From the NCBI RefSeq assembly GCF_020857975.1, contig NZ_JACWUO010000004.1, positions 1 through 64,000 on the forward strand: a DNA stretch of 64,000 bases. The letters run 5' to 3'. Position 1 is the first letter of the stretch. The number at the start of each line of letters is the position of its first letter. Below the pieces are notes generated by a model. That model ran no database searches, was not told the DNA's origin, and worked only from the letters and a program-made list of their open reading frames with translations. The position numbers and the translations under genes are program-made. This document shows, piece after piece, positions 42,260 to 51,583 of this stretch. The DNA is from Stenotrophomonas rhizophila. Its GTDB lineage: Bacteria; Pseudomonadota; Gammaproteobacteria; Xanthomonadales; Xanthomonadaceae.

Positions 42260-43237
42260 ATGAAACTGTTTCCGCTGCACATCCTCCCGAACGACACCAA
42301 GATCGACTTCATGCGGTGGCGTCATGCCGCGCTGGTCGTAACCCTGCTGCTGTTCGTGGGTTCGATCGCGTTGATCGCGACCAAGGGCTTCAACTACGCG
42401 CTGGACTTCACCGGCGGCACCCTGATCGAGGCGCGCTTCGAGCGTCAGGTCGATGTCGAAGGCGTCCGCGCCAAGCTGGAGGGCAATGGCTTCGACGGCG
42501 CCCAGGTGCAGAGTTTCGGTGGCAACACCGACCTGCTGATCCGTCTGGCACCGCACGGCGAACATGCCCCGGGCACCGGCAATGCGGCCAGTGACCAGCG
42601 CACCGCCGATGCCGTGGTCAAGGCGATCTCCACCGGCGACAACAAGGCCACCATCCTGCGCAACGAGTTCGTTGGCCCGCAGGTCGGCAAGGACCTGGCG
42701 ATGAACGGCCTGTACGCCACCTTGTTCATGCTGGTGGGCTTCCTGATCTACATCGCGTTCCGCTTCGAGTGGAAGTTCGCCATCACCGCCAGCATCGTGG
42801 CCCTGTTCGACCTGCTGGTCACGGTGGCCTACGTGTCGGCCACCGGCCGCGAGTTCGACCTGACCGTGCTGGCCGGCCTGCTGTCGGTGATGGGCTTTGC
42901 CATCAACGACATCATCGTGGTGTTCGACCGCGTCCGCGAAAACTTCCGCAGCCTGCGCGTGGAACCGCTGGAAGTGCTGAACCGTTCGATCAACCAGACG
43001 CTGTCGCGCACGGTGATCACCGCGGTGATGTTCTTCCTGTCGGCACTGGCGCTGTACATGTACGGCGGCACCTCGATGGAAGGCCTGGCCGAGACCCACA
43101 TGGTGGGCGCGGTGATCGTGGTGCTGTCCTCGATCCTGGTGGCCGTGCCGATGCTGACCATCGGCGCACTGCGGGTGACCAAGCAGGACCTGCTGCCCAA
43201 GGCCAAGGACATCGAGGCGCTCGAGCGTCGTCCGTAA
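42260..43237 (+). CDS. secF: Protein translocase subunit SecF
   Basis: A 325-residue partner of SecD. MKLFPLHILPNDTKIDFMRWRHAALVV is followed by GFNYALDFTGGTLIEARFE, the periplasmic loop, and helices with LLSVMGFAINDIIVVFDRVRENFR and LNRSINQTLSRTVITAVMFFLSALALYMYGG. Normal length. A strong terminator follows, closing the queA-tgt-yajC-secDF unit. Confidence 0.96.
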   Translation: MKLFPLHILPNDTKIDFMRWRHAALVVTLLLFVGSIALIATKGFNYALDFTGGTLIEARFERQVDVEGVRAKLEGNGFDGAQVQSFGGNTDLLIRLAPHGEHAPGTGNAASDQRTADAVVKAISTGDNKATILRNEFVGPQVGKDLAMNGLYATLFMLVGFLIYIAFRFEWKFAITASIVALFDLLVTVAYVSATGREFDLTVLAGLLSVMGFAINDIIVVFDRVRENFRSLRVEPLEVLNRSINQTLSRTVITAVMFFLSALALYMYGGTSMEGLAETHMVGAVIVVLSSILVAVPMLTIGALRVTKQDLLPKAKDIEALERRP

Positions 43238-43263
43238 GCCACCGGCAACATGAAGCACCTGAG

Positions 43264-43292
43264 AAGCCGCGCCCTGCGCGGCTTTTCTTTTT
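43264..43292 (+). terminator. Rho-independent terminator of secF
   Basis: AAGCCGCGC-cct-GCGCGGCTT followed by TTCTTTTT; nine base pairs, good form. Confidence 0.92.
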
Positions 43293-43341
43293 GGGGCGAT
43301 CTGCGGACAGGCGCGGCAGCGCCTCCGTTGCGCGGCGGGAG

Positions 43342-43390
43342 GCTGGCGGGTAAAGCCAAGCCATGCTTGGCAGCTCTTCCATCCGCCAGC
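43342..43390. repeat. Nested hairpin upstream of element copy B
   Basis: Outer arms GCTGGCGG (43342-43349) and CCGCCAGC (43383-43390) enclose an inner perfect stem GCCAAGC-cat-GCTTGGC (43355-43371). It lies in the 432 bp gene-free spacer between secF and fabV, 13 bp before the larger structured element. Confidence 0.6.
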
Positions 43391-43403
43391 AACCAACTGT
43401 CGG

Positions 43404-43512
43404 GCGAGCGGCGGGATGGGAGTGGCGGGACCGTTGGGCGGCATGGATGCCGCCCACGAGCCCCCAGGGATGGGTTCACGGCGTGTCCCGCCACTCCCAT
43501 CCCGTCGCTCGC
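43404..43512 (+). ncRNA. Structured hairpin element, copy B (putative RNA)
   Basis: A 28 bp stem pairs 43404-43431 with 43485-43512, with G-U at position 8 from the outer end, as in copy A. The loop holds an inner hairpin TGGGCGGCA-tgga-TGCCGCCCA (43435-43456) and the linker AGCCCCCAGGGATGGGTT followed by CACGGCGT. Stem positions 1-7 and 13-21 differ from copy A almost throughout but remain paired. It lies between secF and fabV, in the same orientation as both. No T-run follows. Function unknown. Confidence 0.7.
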
Positions 43513-43669
43513 AACACCGGTGGCAGGCAACTCGCCATACACCCCCGTCGGTTGTGCTGCGCGGCGCCGCGCACTACGATCCCATGCGTTCGGCGCAGCC
43601 GCCCCGGTGGCGCGCGTTGCCCCCTTTCATCGCGCAGGCCCGGCCTGCGCCAGTCCACTCGAGGTCTTC

Positions 43670-44929
43670 ATGGTCATCAAACCGCGTGTGCGCGGCTTCA
43701 TCTGCGTCACCACCCATCCCGTCGGCTGCGATGCGGCCGTCAAGCAGCAGATCGACTATATCCAGGCCCAGCCGAAGATCGTCAACGGCCCCAAGAAGGT
43801 GCTGGTGCTCGGCGCGTCCACCGGCTATGGCCTGGCCGCGCGCATCACCGCCGCCTTCGGCAGCGGTGCGGCCACGTTGGGCGTGTTCTTCGAGCGCCCC
43901 GGCACCGAGTCCAAGCCCGGCACCGCCGGCTGGTACAACTCGGCAGCCTTCCACAAGTATGCCGGGCAGGCCGGGCTGTATGCCAAGAGCGTCAACGGCG
44001 ATGCCTTCTCCGATGAGGTCAAGGCCAAGGTCATCGAGCTGATCAAGCAGGACCTGGGCCAGGTCGACCAGGTGGTCTACAGCCTGGCCGCACCGCGCCG
44101 CAAGCACCCCAGGACCGGCGAAGTGATCAGTTCCACGCTCAAGCCGATCGGCGCGCCGATCACCCTGCGTGGCCTGGACACCGACAAGGAACGGATCACC
44201 GAAACCACGATCGAACCGGCCACCCCCGAAGAGATCGCCGGCACGGTGGCGGTGATGGGCGGCGAAGACTGGCAGATGTGGATCGATGCGCTGCTGGAGG
44301 CCGGTGTGCTGGCCGATGGCGCCACCACCACCGCCTTCACCTACGTGGGCGAAGAAATCACCCAGGCGATCTACTGGAACGGCTCGATCGGCGCGGCCAA
44401 GAAGGACCTGGACAACAAGGTGCTGGGCCTGCGCGAAAAGCTGGAAAAGATCGGCGGGGATGCCCGCGTGTCGGTGCTCAAGGCGGTGGTCACCCAGGCC
44501 AGCTCGGCCATTCCGACCATGCCGCTGTACCTGTCGCTGCTGTTCAAGGTGATGAAGGCCAAGGGTACCCATGAGGGCTGCATCGAGCAGCTCGACACCC
44601 TGTACGACATCCTCTACGGCGGCAAGGCCGATGGCACCGCCAGCGAGCGCCTGCGCCATGACCTGGTCACCGATGGCGGCGGCAAGGTCGAGCTGATCGA
44701 CACCGACGGCCGCCTGCGCGCGGACTACAAGGAAATGGCGCCGGAAGTGCAGGGTGAGGTCGTTGCCCTGTGGCCGCAGGTGACCGATGAGAACCTGTAC
44801 CAGATCAGCGACCTGGCCGGTTACAAGGCCGATTTCCTGCGCCTGTTCGGCTTTGGCGTGGAAGGCGTGGATTACGACGCCGACGTGGCCACCGACGTGC
44901 AGATCCCGGACCTGGTCGATCTGACCTGA
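43670..44929 (+). CDS. fabV: Enoyl-ACP reductase FabV
   Basis: A 419-residue NADH-dependent enoyl-acyl carrier protein reductase for the last step of fatty-acid elongation. [28 protein letters not shown] and [23 protein letters not shown] (Rossmann loop) are diagnostic. [28 protein letters not shown] contains the FabV active site with Tyr and Lys spaced Y-x8-K rather than Y-x6-K. FabV enzymes are insensitive to triclosan, unlike FabI. GAGG lies 5 bases before ATG 43670. Ends in a shared terminator. Confidence 0.95.
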   Translation: MVIKPRVRGFICVTTHPVGCDAAVKQQIDYIQAQPKIVNGPKKVLVLGASTGYGLAARITAAFGSGAATLGVFFERPGTESKPGTAGWYNSAAFHKYAGQAGLYAKSVNGDAFSDEVKAKVIELIKQDLGQVDQVVYSLAAPRRKHPRTGEVISSTLKPIGAPITLRGLDTDKERITETTIEPATPEEIAGTVAVMGGEDWQMWIDALLEAGVLADGATTTAFTYVGEEITQAIYWNGSIGAAKKDLDNKVLGLREKLEKIGGDARVSVLKAVVTQASSAIPTMPLYLSLLFKVMKAKGTHEGCIEQLDTLYDILYGGKADGTASERLRHDLVTDGGGKVELIDTDGRLRADYKEMAPEVQGEVVALWPQVTDENLYQISDLAGYKADFLRLFGFGVEGVDYDADVATDVQIPDLVDLT

Positions 44930-44970
44930 TCCAGGGCGCCCAACCGGGCGCCTGCGTACAGCAGCACAGC

Positions 44971-44994
44971 AAACGCCGGGTTTACCCGGCGTTT
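44971..44994. terminator. Bidirectional terminator, fabV and MFS operon
   Basis: AAACGCCGGG-ttta-CCCGGCGTTT, ten perfect pairs with T after it on the + strand (GTTTGTCGTT). The stop codon of the convergent MFS gene lies in the loop. Confidence 0.82.
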
Positions 44995-46187
44995 GTCGTT
45001 GCCTTGGCGCTTGGCCGCTCCCTTGCAGCAAGTACTGCCGCAAGCACCAGGGCGGCGGCGCAGGTCCCGGCCGACAGCCACAGCACCGCGGCCAGGCCTG
45101 GCCCGTCCACCAGCTGCCCCCCGGTCCACGACCCCAGCGCGATCCCGACGTTGAACACGCCCACGTAAAGCGCGCTGGCGATTTCAACGGCATGGGGTGC
45201 GGCCCGCATCACCCAGGTCATCAGTGCGACCGATACCCCGCCATATGCCAGGCCCCAGACCAGCAGTGCGGCGGCACCACCGACGGCGGTGTCGCCGATG
45301 GTGAGGAACAGCGCCGGGGTGAGCAGCAGCCCCAACGCAATCGTACCCAGGATGGGCGCAGTGCGGCGTGCCGCCGCGGTACCGGCCAGGAAGTTGCCGG
45401 CGATGCCGGCGACGCCATAGCCGAACAGCAGCGCACCGACCCAGTCGGGATCGACGCCGGCGACGCCGACCAGCAGTGGGCGCACGAAGGTGAAGCTCAT
45501 GAAGTGGCCGCCGACCAGCAGCAGTGTCATCAGCAGGCCTGCCTGCAGTGCGCGGTTGCCCAGCTGCCCGCGCAGCTGGCGCAGCGTGGGCGAGATCGCC
45601 ACCGGCAGCGCGGGCATGGCCACGATGTGCAGGGCCAGGACGGCTGCACTGAACAGCGCCATGCCGGCGAAGGCCCAGCGCCAGCCCGCAAGATCGCCGA
45701 CCGAGGTGCCCAGTGGCACGCCCAGCACCGATGCGGCAGCAACGCCACCGAAGATGATCGAGGTGGCCACCCCGACCGCCCCGGCCGGCACCAGCCGGGC
45801 GGCCAGGCCGCCGGCGATGGCCCAGATGCCGCCCATGCAGAACCCGACCAGCACGCGCGCGGCGAGCAGCCAGGTGATGTCCGGCGCCAGCGCCGAGGCG
45901 AGGTTGGCGACCACCAGCAGGGCCAGCAATCCGGCCAGGATCCAGCGCCGGTCCGCGCCACCGGAGGCGATCACGGCGATCGGGGCGAACACCGCGGCCA
46001 GCAGCGCGGGCAGCGAGAGGGTCAAACCCACCGTGCCGGTGCGGATGCCCAGTTGCTCGGCGATGTCGGTCAACAGGCCGACCGGCAGCATTTCGGTGGT
46101 CACTACCGAGAACGTGGCCAGGCCGGCGGCAACCACCGCCAGCCACGGCCGCGTGGCAACGGGACGCGCAGCGGAAGAGGTTTTCAT
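44982..46187 (-). CDS. MFS transporter, sugar/drug efflux (AraJ/YdhP-like)
   Basis: A 401-residue, twelve-helix major facilitator. PWLAVVAAGLATFSVVTTEMLPVGLLTDIAEQLGIRTGTVGLTLSL is the typical start of the AraJ/NepI/YdhP efflux branch, with the motif-A-like GGADRRWILAGLLALL loop and helix 4 LAARVLVGFCMGGIWAI. The ATG overlaps the stop of the preceding MFS gene (ATGA), so they form a two-gene operon under the divergent TetR repressor. Substrate unknown. Confidence 0.85.
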   Translation of the reverse strand: MKTSSAARPVATRPWLAVVAAGLATFSVVTTEMLPVGLLTDIAEQLGIRTGTVGLTLSLPALLAAVFAPIAVIASGGADRRWILAGLLALLVVANLASALAPDITWLLAARVLVGFCMGGIWAIAGGLAARLVPAGAVGVATSIIFGGVAAASVLGVPLGTSVGDLAGWRWAFAGMALFSAAVLALHIVAMPALPVAISPTLRQLRGQLGNRALQAGLLMTLLLVGGHFMSFTFVRPLLVGVAGVDPDWVGALLFGYGVAGIAGNFLAGTAAARRTAPILGTIALGLLLTPALFLTIGDTAVGGAAALLVWGLAYGGVSVALMTWVMRAAPHAVEIASALYVGVFNVGIALGSWTGGQLVDGPGLAAVLWLSAGTCAAALVLAAVLAARERPSAKATTNAG

Positions 46188-47425
46188 TGATCGGATCCTG
46201 CAGAAGGAACGTGGGTGCTGGCGGGTTGCAACGAGATGGCCGGGGTATGCGCGGGCCGGCGGCGATGCGCCCACAGCGCGGTAAGCGCCACCAGTGCACC
46301 GCCGCCCAGTGCGACGGTGAATCCGGCGCGGGCACCGATGAGGTCGACGACCTGTCCGGCGCCGGCAGCGCCCAACGCCACGCCCACGTTGAGCCCGGCC
46401 AGCAGCCAGGTCATGCCTTCGGTAAGCCGGTGCGCAGGCACCAGCCGCTCCACGATCGACATCGCTACGATCATGGTCGGGGCGAAGAACAGGCCAGCCA
46501 CCAGGACCGCCGCGGCAAGCCCAGCGATGCTGTCCACCAGCAGCAGGGGCAGGGTGGACAACGCGGTAGCCACGCCACCGAACAACAGCAGCCGGTGCAA
46601 CGGCACGCGCAGTTGGGTGGCGCCAAACACCAGCCCGGCCACGCACGAGCCGATCGCATAGGCCGACAACACCGCGCTGGCAGCGCCCGGGGCGCCGCGC
46701 TGGTCGGCAAAGGCTACGCTGGCGATATCCACGGTGCCGACGATCACGCCCATCGCCACCATCAGCAGGGCCAGCAGGCGCACGCCGGCCACCCCGATCG
46801 CCGACCCATCGCGATCGCCCGGATCGAGCGGGTGCAACGCGGGTTCGCTGCCGCGCTGTACCACCAGTGCCGCCACGCCCAGCGCCAGCAGCACTGCAGC
46901 GGTAAGCAGGCCGGCCAGGGGATCGACCGCCACCGACAGCCCCACCGCCAGCGGCGGGCCGACGATGAAGGTGACTTCGTCCAGCACGGTTTCAAGCGAG
47001 TACGCCGTCTGCAGGCGCGGTTGCCCCCGGTACAGCGCGGCCCAGCGCGCGCGCACCATCGCCGACATGCTGGGCATGAACCCGGCCAGCGCCGCACCGG
47101 CGAACAGCGTCCAGGCCGGTGCCTGGCGCCAGGCGGCGGCCAGCAGCAGCGCCATGCCGACCACGCTGACCGTAGTGACCACCGGCAGCACGTGGGATTG
47201 CCCGTAGCGGTCCACCTTGCGCGAAATCTGCGGTGAAAGCAGGGCGTAGGTCAGCACGAAGGTGGCGGCCACCGCGCCGGCCAGGGCGTAGCTGCCACGC
47301 AGTTGCGCGAGCAGGGTGATGATGCTGATCCCGGTCATCGGCAGGGGCAGCCGCGCCAGCACGCCGGCCAGCGCGAAGCGGCCGGTGCCGGGGGCGGCGA
47401 ACAGGGTTCGGTACGGGTTGTGCAT
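46184..47425 (-). CDS. MFS transporter
   Basis: About 413 residues with twelve predicted helices: RTLFAAPGTGRFALAGVLARLPLPMTGISIITLLAQ at the N-terminus, helix-2/3 loop SPQISRKVDRYGQSHVLP, and DEVTFIVGPPLAVGLSV. The sequence resembles the poorly studied exporters often found with TetR genes. GGAG precedes two adjacent ATGs (47428 and 47425); the second has the better spacing. First gene of the operon controlled from 47474-47542. Confidence 0.82.
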   Translation of the reverse strand: MHNPYRTLFAAPGTGRFALAGVLARLPLPMTGISIITLLAQLRGSYALAGAVAATFVLTYALLSPQISRKVDRYGQSHVLPVVTTVSVVGMALLLAAAWRQAPAWTLFAGAALAGFMPSMSAMVRARWAALYRGQPRLQTAYSLETVLDEVTFIVGPPLAVGLSVAVDPLAGLLTAAVLLALGVAALVVQRGSEPALHPLDPGDRDGSAIGVAGVRLLALLMVAMGVIVGTVDIASVAFADQRGAPGAASAVLSAYAIGSCVAGLVFGATQLRVPLHRLLLFGGVATALSTLPLLLVDSIAGLAAAVLVAGLFFAPTMIVAMSIVERLVPAHRLTEGMTWLLAGLNVGVALGAAGAGQVVDLIGARAGFTVALGGGALVALTALWAHRRRPAHTPAISLQPASTHVPSAGSDQ

Positions 47426-47473
47426 CATTTTCTCCAGGACCATGTCGCCAGCCCGCATGGGCTGGCGCACATA

Positions 47474-47542
47474 CATACGGTGTGTATGAATAAAATCCTA
47501 TATACATACGCAGTGAATGTAAACAATCATACGGAATGTATG
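47474..47542. promoter_or_regulatory. Triple TetR-type operator between MFS and tetR
   Basis: CATAC-N5-GTATG occurs at 47474-47488 (perfect), 47505-47519 (CATAC-N5-GAATG, one mismatch) and 47528-47542 (perfect). The centres lie 31 and 23 bp apart in an AT-rich 132 bp divergent spacer, unlike the GC-rich surroundings. The third site ends one base before the tetR ribosome binding site region (AAGGAG). The most likely ligand is the adjacent TetR protein, repressing both itself and the two MFS genes. Confidence 0.78.
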
Positions 47543-47557
47543 TAAGGAGTTGACTGG

Positions 47558-48154
47558 ATGGCACGTCGTACCCGCGCCGAGATGGAACAAACCCGCGCCG
47601 CCCTGTTGGCGACCGCGCACGCGGTGTTCACCGAGCGCGGTTATGCCGATACCTCGATGGACGATCTGACCGCGCAGGCAGGGCTTACCCGTGGCGCGCT
47701 GTATCACCACTTCGGCGACAAGAAGGGATTGCTGCAGGCTCTGGTGGCGCAGATGGACGCGGCCATGGATGCACGGCTGCAGGCCATCTCGGCCACTGCC
47801 ACCGATCCGTGGGAAGGGTTTCGCAACCGCTGCCAGGCGTACCTGCACATGGCCCTGGAACCGGATATCCAACGGATCGTGCTGCGCGATGCGCGCGCGG
47901 TGCTGGGCGGGGCATCACCGGAGGCGCAGCGCCACTGCGTGGCCTCGATGCAGGGCCTGATCGAGAACCTGGTGCGCCTGGGCGTGGTGGCCGATGCCAA
48001 CCCCCAGGCGCTGGCGTCGCTGATCTATGGCAGCCTTGCCGAAGCGGCGTTCTGGATCGCCGAGGGGCCCGACGCCACGGTCCGCCTGACCCAGGCACTG
48101 GCCGCGCTGGACCTGCTGCTGCATGGCCTGCGGGCGGCCCGCCCGCGGCAATGA
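47558..48154 (+). CDS. TetR/AcrR-family repressor
   Basis: A 198-residue regulator. The HTH is RRTRAEMEQTRAALLATAHAVFTERGYADTSMDDLTAQAGLTRGALYHHFGDKKGLLQALV (residues 3-62), very typical of the AcrR type. The ligand domain ends YGSLAEAAFWIAEGPDATVRLTQALAALDLLL. Divergent from the two MFS genes, over three operator copies. Likely relieved by a compound those pumps export. Confidence 0.88.
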   Translation: MARRTRAEMEQTRAALLATAHAVFTERGYADTSMDDLTAQAGLTRGALYHHFGDKKGLLQALVAQMDAAMDARLQAISATATDPWEGFRNRCQAYLHMALEPDIQRIVLRDARAVLGGASPEAQRHCVASMQGLIENLVRLGVVADANPQALASLIYGSLAEAAFWIAEGPDATVRLTQALAALDLLLHGLRAARPRQ

Positions 48155-48205
48155 TTCGCCCGGCCCACGCGGTGGATCACGATCGTTGGCGGTAGGTCAC
48201 GACCG

Positions 48206-48230
48206 GTAGGTCACGACCGTTGGTCGTGAC
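48206..48230. repeat. SMAG-type palindrome between tetR and fimX
   Basis: GTAGGTCACGACC-gtt-GGTCGTGAC, GTAG-headed on the + strand, with a partial, diverged copy just before it (48172-48204). It lies between the convergent tetR and fimX genes. Confidence 0.8.
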
Positions 48231-48235
48231 GCGTC

Positions 48236-50308
48236 TTAAGCGAAATCGAAGTTCATCAGCGGCCCGGCCGGGCCGACGAACTCGCCCTGCACGTAGTCCA
48301 CCCCGGCACTGAACAGCAGGCTCATCGAGTTGGCATCGGCGACGAACTCGGCGATGGTGCGGATGTTGGCGGCCTGCGCGCGTGCGGTGATCTCGCCGAT
48401 CTTCTCGCTGTGCTCGCGGGCGCGGGCGAAATCGCAGGTGAAGTCGCGGTCCAGCTTGAGGAACTGCGGCTGGAAGTGCGCCAGCAACTGGAAAGAATCC
48501 AGCCCCGAGCCGAACTGCTCCAGCCCGATCCGGCAGCCCAGCGGGGCCAGCTCGGCCAGGAACTGCTGGGCATTGCGCAGGTGGGTGAACACCTTGGCCT
48601 CCGGTGCGTGCAGCCACAGCCGTTCGCCGGGCACGCCGTGGGCCAGCAGTTCGCGGCGCAGGGTGGCGATCATCTGCGGGTCGCTGAACGATTCGGGGGT
48701 GATCCTGACCATCATGTGCGTGGCATGCCCGGCGCGCTCGCGCTGGCCAAGCACGCCGATCGCATGGGCCACCACCCAGCGGTTGATATCGGCCAGCAGC
48801 CCGTGTTCCTCGGCGATGCCCAGGAACGCGGTCGGGCTGAGCAGCTCGCCGTTGTTCTCCAGGCGCAGGTAGGCCTCGTACAGCTCCAGTGGCTCGCCCT
48901 GCAGGTTCAGCACCGGCTGGTAGTGCAGTTGGAAGCCGTCGCCGGCCAGCGCCTCGCCGATCCGCGCCACCCAGCGCTGGATGCGCTCCTCCTCGACCCG
49001 GTCGACCGCGGCCGGATCGAAGATGCGGCAGGTATTGCCCAGCTCGGAGGCGGCCTGCTGGCACTCGGTGGCACGGGCCAGCACCTGGCCGATGCTGGCG
49101 ATCTTCTCGCCGACCTGCACCCCGCCGATGCTCACCGTGACCGTGGCCGAACGCTCGCCGATGCTGAACACCTGCGCGGCGAAGGCCTCGCGGATCTGCT
49201 CGGCCAGCGCCACCGTCTGCGCGTAGGCGCCTTCGGTCAGTACCGCGAAGCTGTGCTCGCCAAAGCGCGCCACCTGCGCGCGGTCGCCGACGCTGCCGGC
49301 CAGTACCTGGCCCAGCGCGCCGATCAGGGCATCGGCCGAATCCAGGCCGATGTCCGGCAGCAGCCGCGCATAGTGGTCCGGCTCGATCAACAACAGGCCG
49401 AACTGGCCCTCGCTGCGCCCGGCCTGGGCCACCGCGTTTTCCACGTGCAGCATGAAGGTGGGGCGGTTGAGCAGGCCGGTGACCTGGTCGCGCTGGCGCA
49501 GGTCTTCGACCTCGCGCGCCAGTTCCGGGTCGAACTCCATGCGCCGGCGGCGGAACACCACCTGCAGGCAGGATTCGCCCTCGTAGCTGGCCTGGGTGAA
49601 TTCCATGGTGGCCGGGAACACCGCGCCATCCTGGTTGCGTGCGTCCACCTGGTACTGCGGTGGCGGCGCCTCGCCCTTGCTCATCGACTTGAGCAGCTGC
49701 TTGAAGCCGTCCACGTGCTGCGGGGCGACCATGTCCAGCAGCGAAATGCCTTCGACATCGTCGAACGACTCGTAGCCGAACATCTCCAGGTAGGCCTCGT
49801 TGGCCCGGATGTGCATGCCCTCGTGCACATAGGCGATCGGGTCGCGCGAGGAGGAGATCAGCGCGTCGCAGCGGCGCTCGGTTTCGCGCATCTGCGCTTC
49901 GATCCGGCGCAGCCCGCGGCGCGCCTGCAGATCGGTCCATTCGTTGCGCACCACCGCCAGCAGGTGCTCCGGGCGGTGGCGCAGGGCGATGGCGCGGATG
50001 CCGTTGGCCCCGGCCTCGACCCACTCGGTCTCGTCGATCGACTCGGCCAGCAGGATCATCGGAATGTCCTTGCCGCTGGCCGCGATCTGCTGGGTCACCT
50101 GCAGCAGCGGAATGCTCTGCGCCGGTGCCACCAGCACCAGGTCGATCGGCTGGCTGCCCAGCATCTGGGCCAGCTCCTGGCTGTGCTGCGGGCGCGCCGG
50201 GCGCACCGCGATGCCGCTGTTGCGCAGCGTGCTGACGATGGTTTCAGCGTTCTCACCGCTGTCGTCCACGATCAGCAGGCGGACGGTGATGTCATTGGCG
50301 TTCTGCAT
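48236..50308 (-). CDS. fimX: FimX-like c-di-GMP effector, REC-PAS-GGDEF-EAL
   Basis: A 690-residue protein with the FimX layout. Residues 1-125: receiver domain whose phospho-acceptor site reads DLVLVAPA, lacking the Asp. About 145-270: PAS domain (SRDPIAYVHEGMHIRANEAYLEMFGYESFDDVEGISLLDMV). About 280-430: GGDEF domain with GEHSF in place of GGDEF, so no cyclase activity. About 435-690: EAL domain with YEAYLRL for EAL-LR and LEQFGSGLDSF for DDFGTG, so no phosphodiesterase but probably c-di-GMP binding. In Xanthomonas FimX binds c-di-GMP and a PilZ protein to promote type IV pilus assembly. Confidence 0.88.
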   Translation of the reverse strand: MQNANDITVRLLIVDDSGENAETIVSTLRNSGIAVRPARPQHSQELAQMLGSQPIDLVLVAPAQSIPLLQVTQQIAASGKDIPMILLAESIDETEWVEAGANGIRAIALRHRPEHLLAVVRNEWTDLQARRGLRRIEAQMRETERRCDALISSSRDPIAYVHEGMHIRANEAYLEMFGYESFDDVEGISLLDMVAPQHVDGFKQLLKSMSKGEAPPPQYQVDARNQDGAVFPATMEFTQASYEGESCLQVVFRRRRMEFDPELAREVEDLRQRDQVTGLLNRPTFMLHVENAVAQAGRSEGQFGLLLIEPDHYARLLPDIGLDSADALIGALGQVLAGSVGDRAQVARFGEHSFAVLTEGAYAQTVALAEQIREAFAAQVFSIGERSATVTVSIGGVQVGEKIASIGQVLARATECQQAASELGNTCRIFDPAAVDRVEEERIQRWVARIGEALAGDGFQLHYQPVLNLQGEPLELYEAYLRLENNGELLSPTAFLGIAEEHGLLADINRWVVAHAIGVLGQRERAGHATHMMVRITPESFSDPQMIATLRRELLAHGVPGERLWLHAPEAKVFTHLRNAQQFLAELAPLGCRIGLEQFGSGLDSFQLLAHFQPQFLKLDRDFTCDFARAREHSEKIGEITARAQAANIRTIAEFVADANSMSLLFSAGVDYVQGEFVGPAGPLMNFDFA

Positions 50309-50398
50309 TCACTAACTCCCCGGACTGCAAACTTGATACACGATGCGGGTGACGGCGTCCATGCGCCTACGGTCGCCGATCACGGAACCTGCGCCCGC

Positions 50399-51583
50399 TC
50401 AGACCACCTGGCCGGCCGCGTGCCCGCAGGCCCACGCCCATTGGAAGTTGTAGCCCCCCAACCAGCCGGTCACATCCAGCACTTCCCCCACGAAGTGCAG
50501 GCCCGGCACCAACTGCGATTCAAACGTACTGGACGATACCTTGCGCGTGTCCACCCCGCCCAGGGTGACCTCGGCGGTGCGGTAGCCCTCGGTGCCGCTG
50601 GCCACCAGCGGGAAGCTGCCCAGCAGTGCCGCGGCCTGACGCAGCTGCGGCTCATCGATCTGGCGCACCGGGCGGTCCGGCAGCCAGTGCTCGCACAGGC
50701 GCAGCGCCAGCCGCCGCGGCAGCACCTCGGACAACACCGTGCGCAGTTCGGCCGCGCCACGGTCGCGCTTCATCGCGCGCAGCCAGGCCTCGGCGTCCTG
50801 GCCGGGCAGCAGGTCCAGGCGCAGGTCGTCGCCGGGCTGCCAGTACGAGGAGATCTGCAGGATCGCCGGGCCGCTGATGCCGCGGTGGGTGATCAGCATC
50901 GAGTTGCGGAACTCGACCTCGTTGCAGCGCGCCGTCACCGGCAGCGCCACCCCGCTCAGGTCCTGGAAACGCTCCTGGTGCCTGCCGCTCAAGGTCAGCG
51001 GCACCAGCCCGGCACGGGTCGGCAGCACCTCGTGGCCGAACTGGCGGGCCAGCTCGTAGCCCAGGCCGCTGGCGCCCATGCTGGGAATGGACAACCCGCC
51101 GGTGGCCACCACCAGCGAGGCGGCATGGAAGTGCCCCTGCGCGGCGTGCACGTGGAAGCCGTCGGCGCCGCGTTCGACCGTGCTTACCGCGCAGTCGGTG
51201 CGGATCTGCACCCCGGCGGCCTGGCACTCGTCCAGCAGCATGCGCACGATCTGCTTGGAGGACACATCGCAGAACAGCTGGCCCAGTTCTTTTTCGTGAT
51301 AGGCGATGCCGTGGCGCTCGACCATCCCGATGAAGTCGTAGGGCGTGTAGCGGGCCAGTGCCGACTTGCAGAAATGCGGGTTGGCCGACAGGAAGTTGGC
51401 CGCGGTGGTGCCGGTGTTGGTGAAGTTGCAGCGCCCGCCGCCGGACATCAGGATCTTCTTGCCGACCTTGTTGGCATGGTCGATCACCTGCACGAGGCGG
51501 CCACGCTGGCCCGCGGTGAGCGCGCACATCAGCCCGGCCGCACCGGCCCCGATGACCAGCACGTCACAGCGGATCACACTCAT
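50399..51583 (-). CDS. NAD(P)/FAD-dependent flavoprotein, YhiN/HI0933 family
   Basis: A 394-residue flavoprotein: CDVLVIGAGAAGLMCALTAGQRG (FAD-binding loop), IDHANKVGKKILMSGGGRCNFTNT (family hallmark), VVATGGLSIPSMGASGLGYELARQFGH and the C-terminal FVGEVLDVTGWLGGYNFQWAWACGHAAG. Reaction not established for the family. Start ATG 51583 overlaps the yaeQ stop (ATGA). Confidence 0.88.
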   Translation of the reverse strand: MSVIRCDVLVIGAGAAGLMCALTAGQRGRLVQVIDHANKVGKKILMSGGGRCNFTNTGTTAANFLSANPHFCKSALARYTPYDFIGMVERHGIAYHEKELGQLFCDVSSKQIVRMLLDECQAAGVQIRTDCAVSTVERGADGFHVHAAQGHFHAASLVVATGGLSIPSMGASGLGYELARQFGHEVLPTRAGLVPLTLSGRHQERFQDLSGVALPVTARCNEVEFRNSMLITHRGISGPAILQISSYWQPGDDLRLDLLPGQDAEAWLRAMKRDRGAAELRTVLSEVLPRRLALRLCEHWLPDRPVRQIDEPQLRQAAALLGSFPLVASGTEGYRTAEVTLGGVDTRKVSSSTFESQLVPGLHFVGEVLDVTGWLGGYNFQWAWACGHAAGQVV

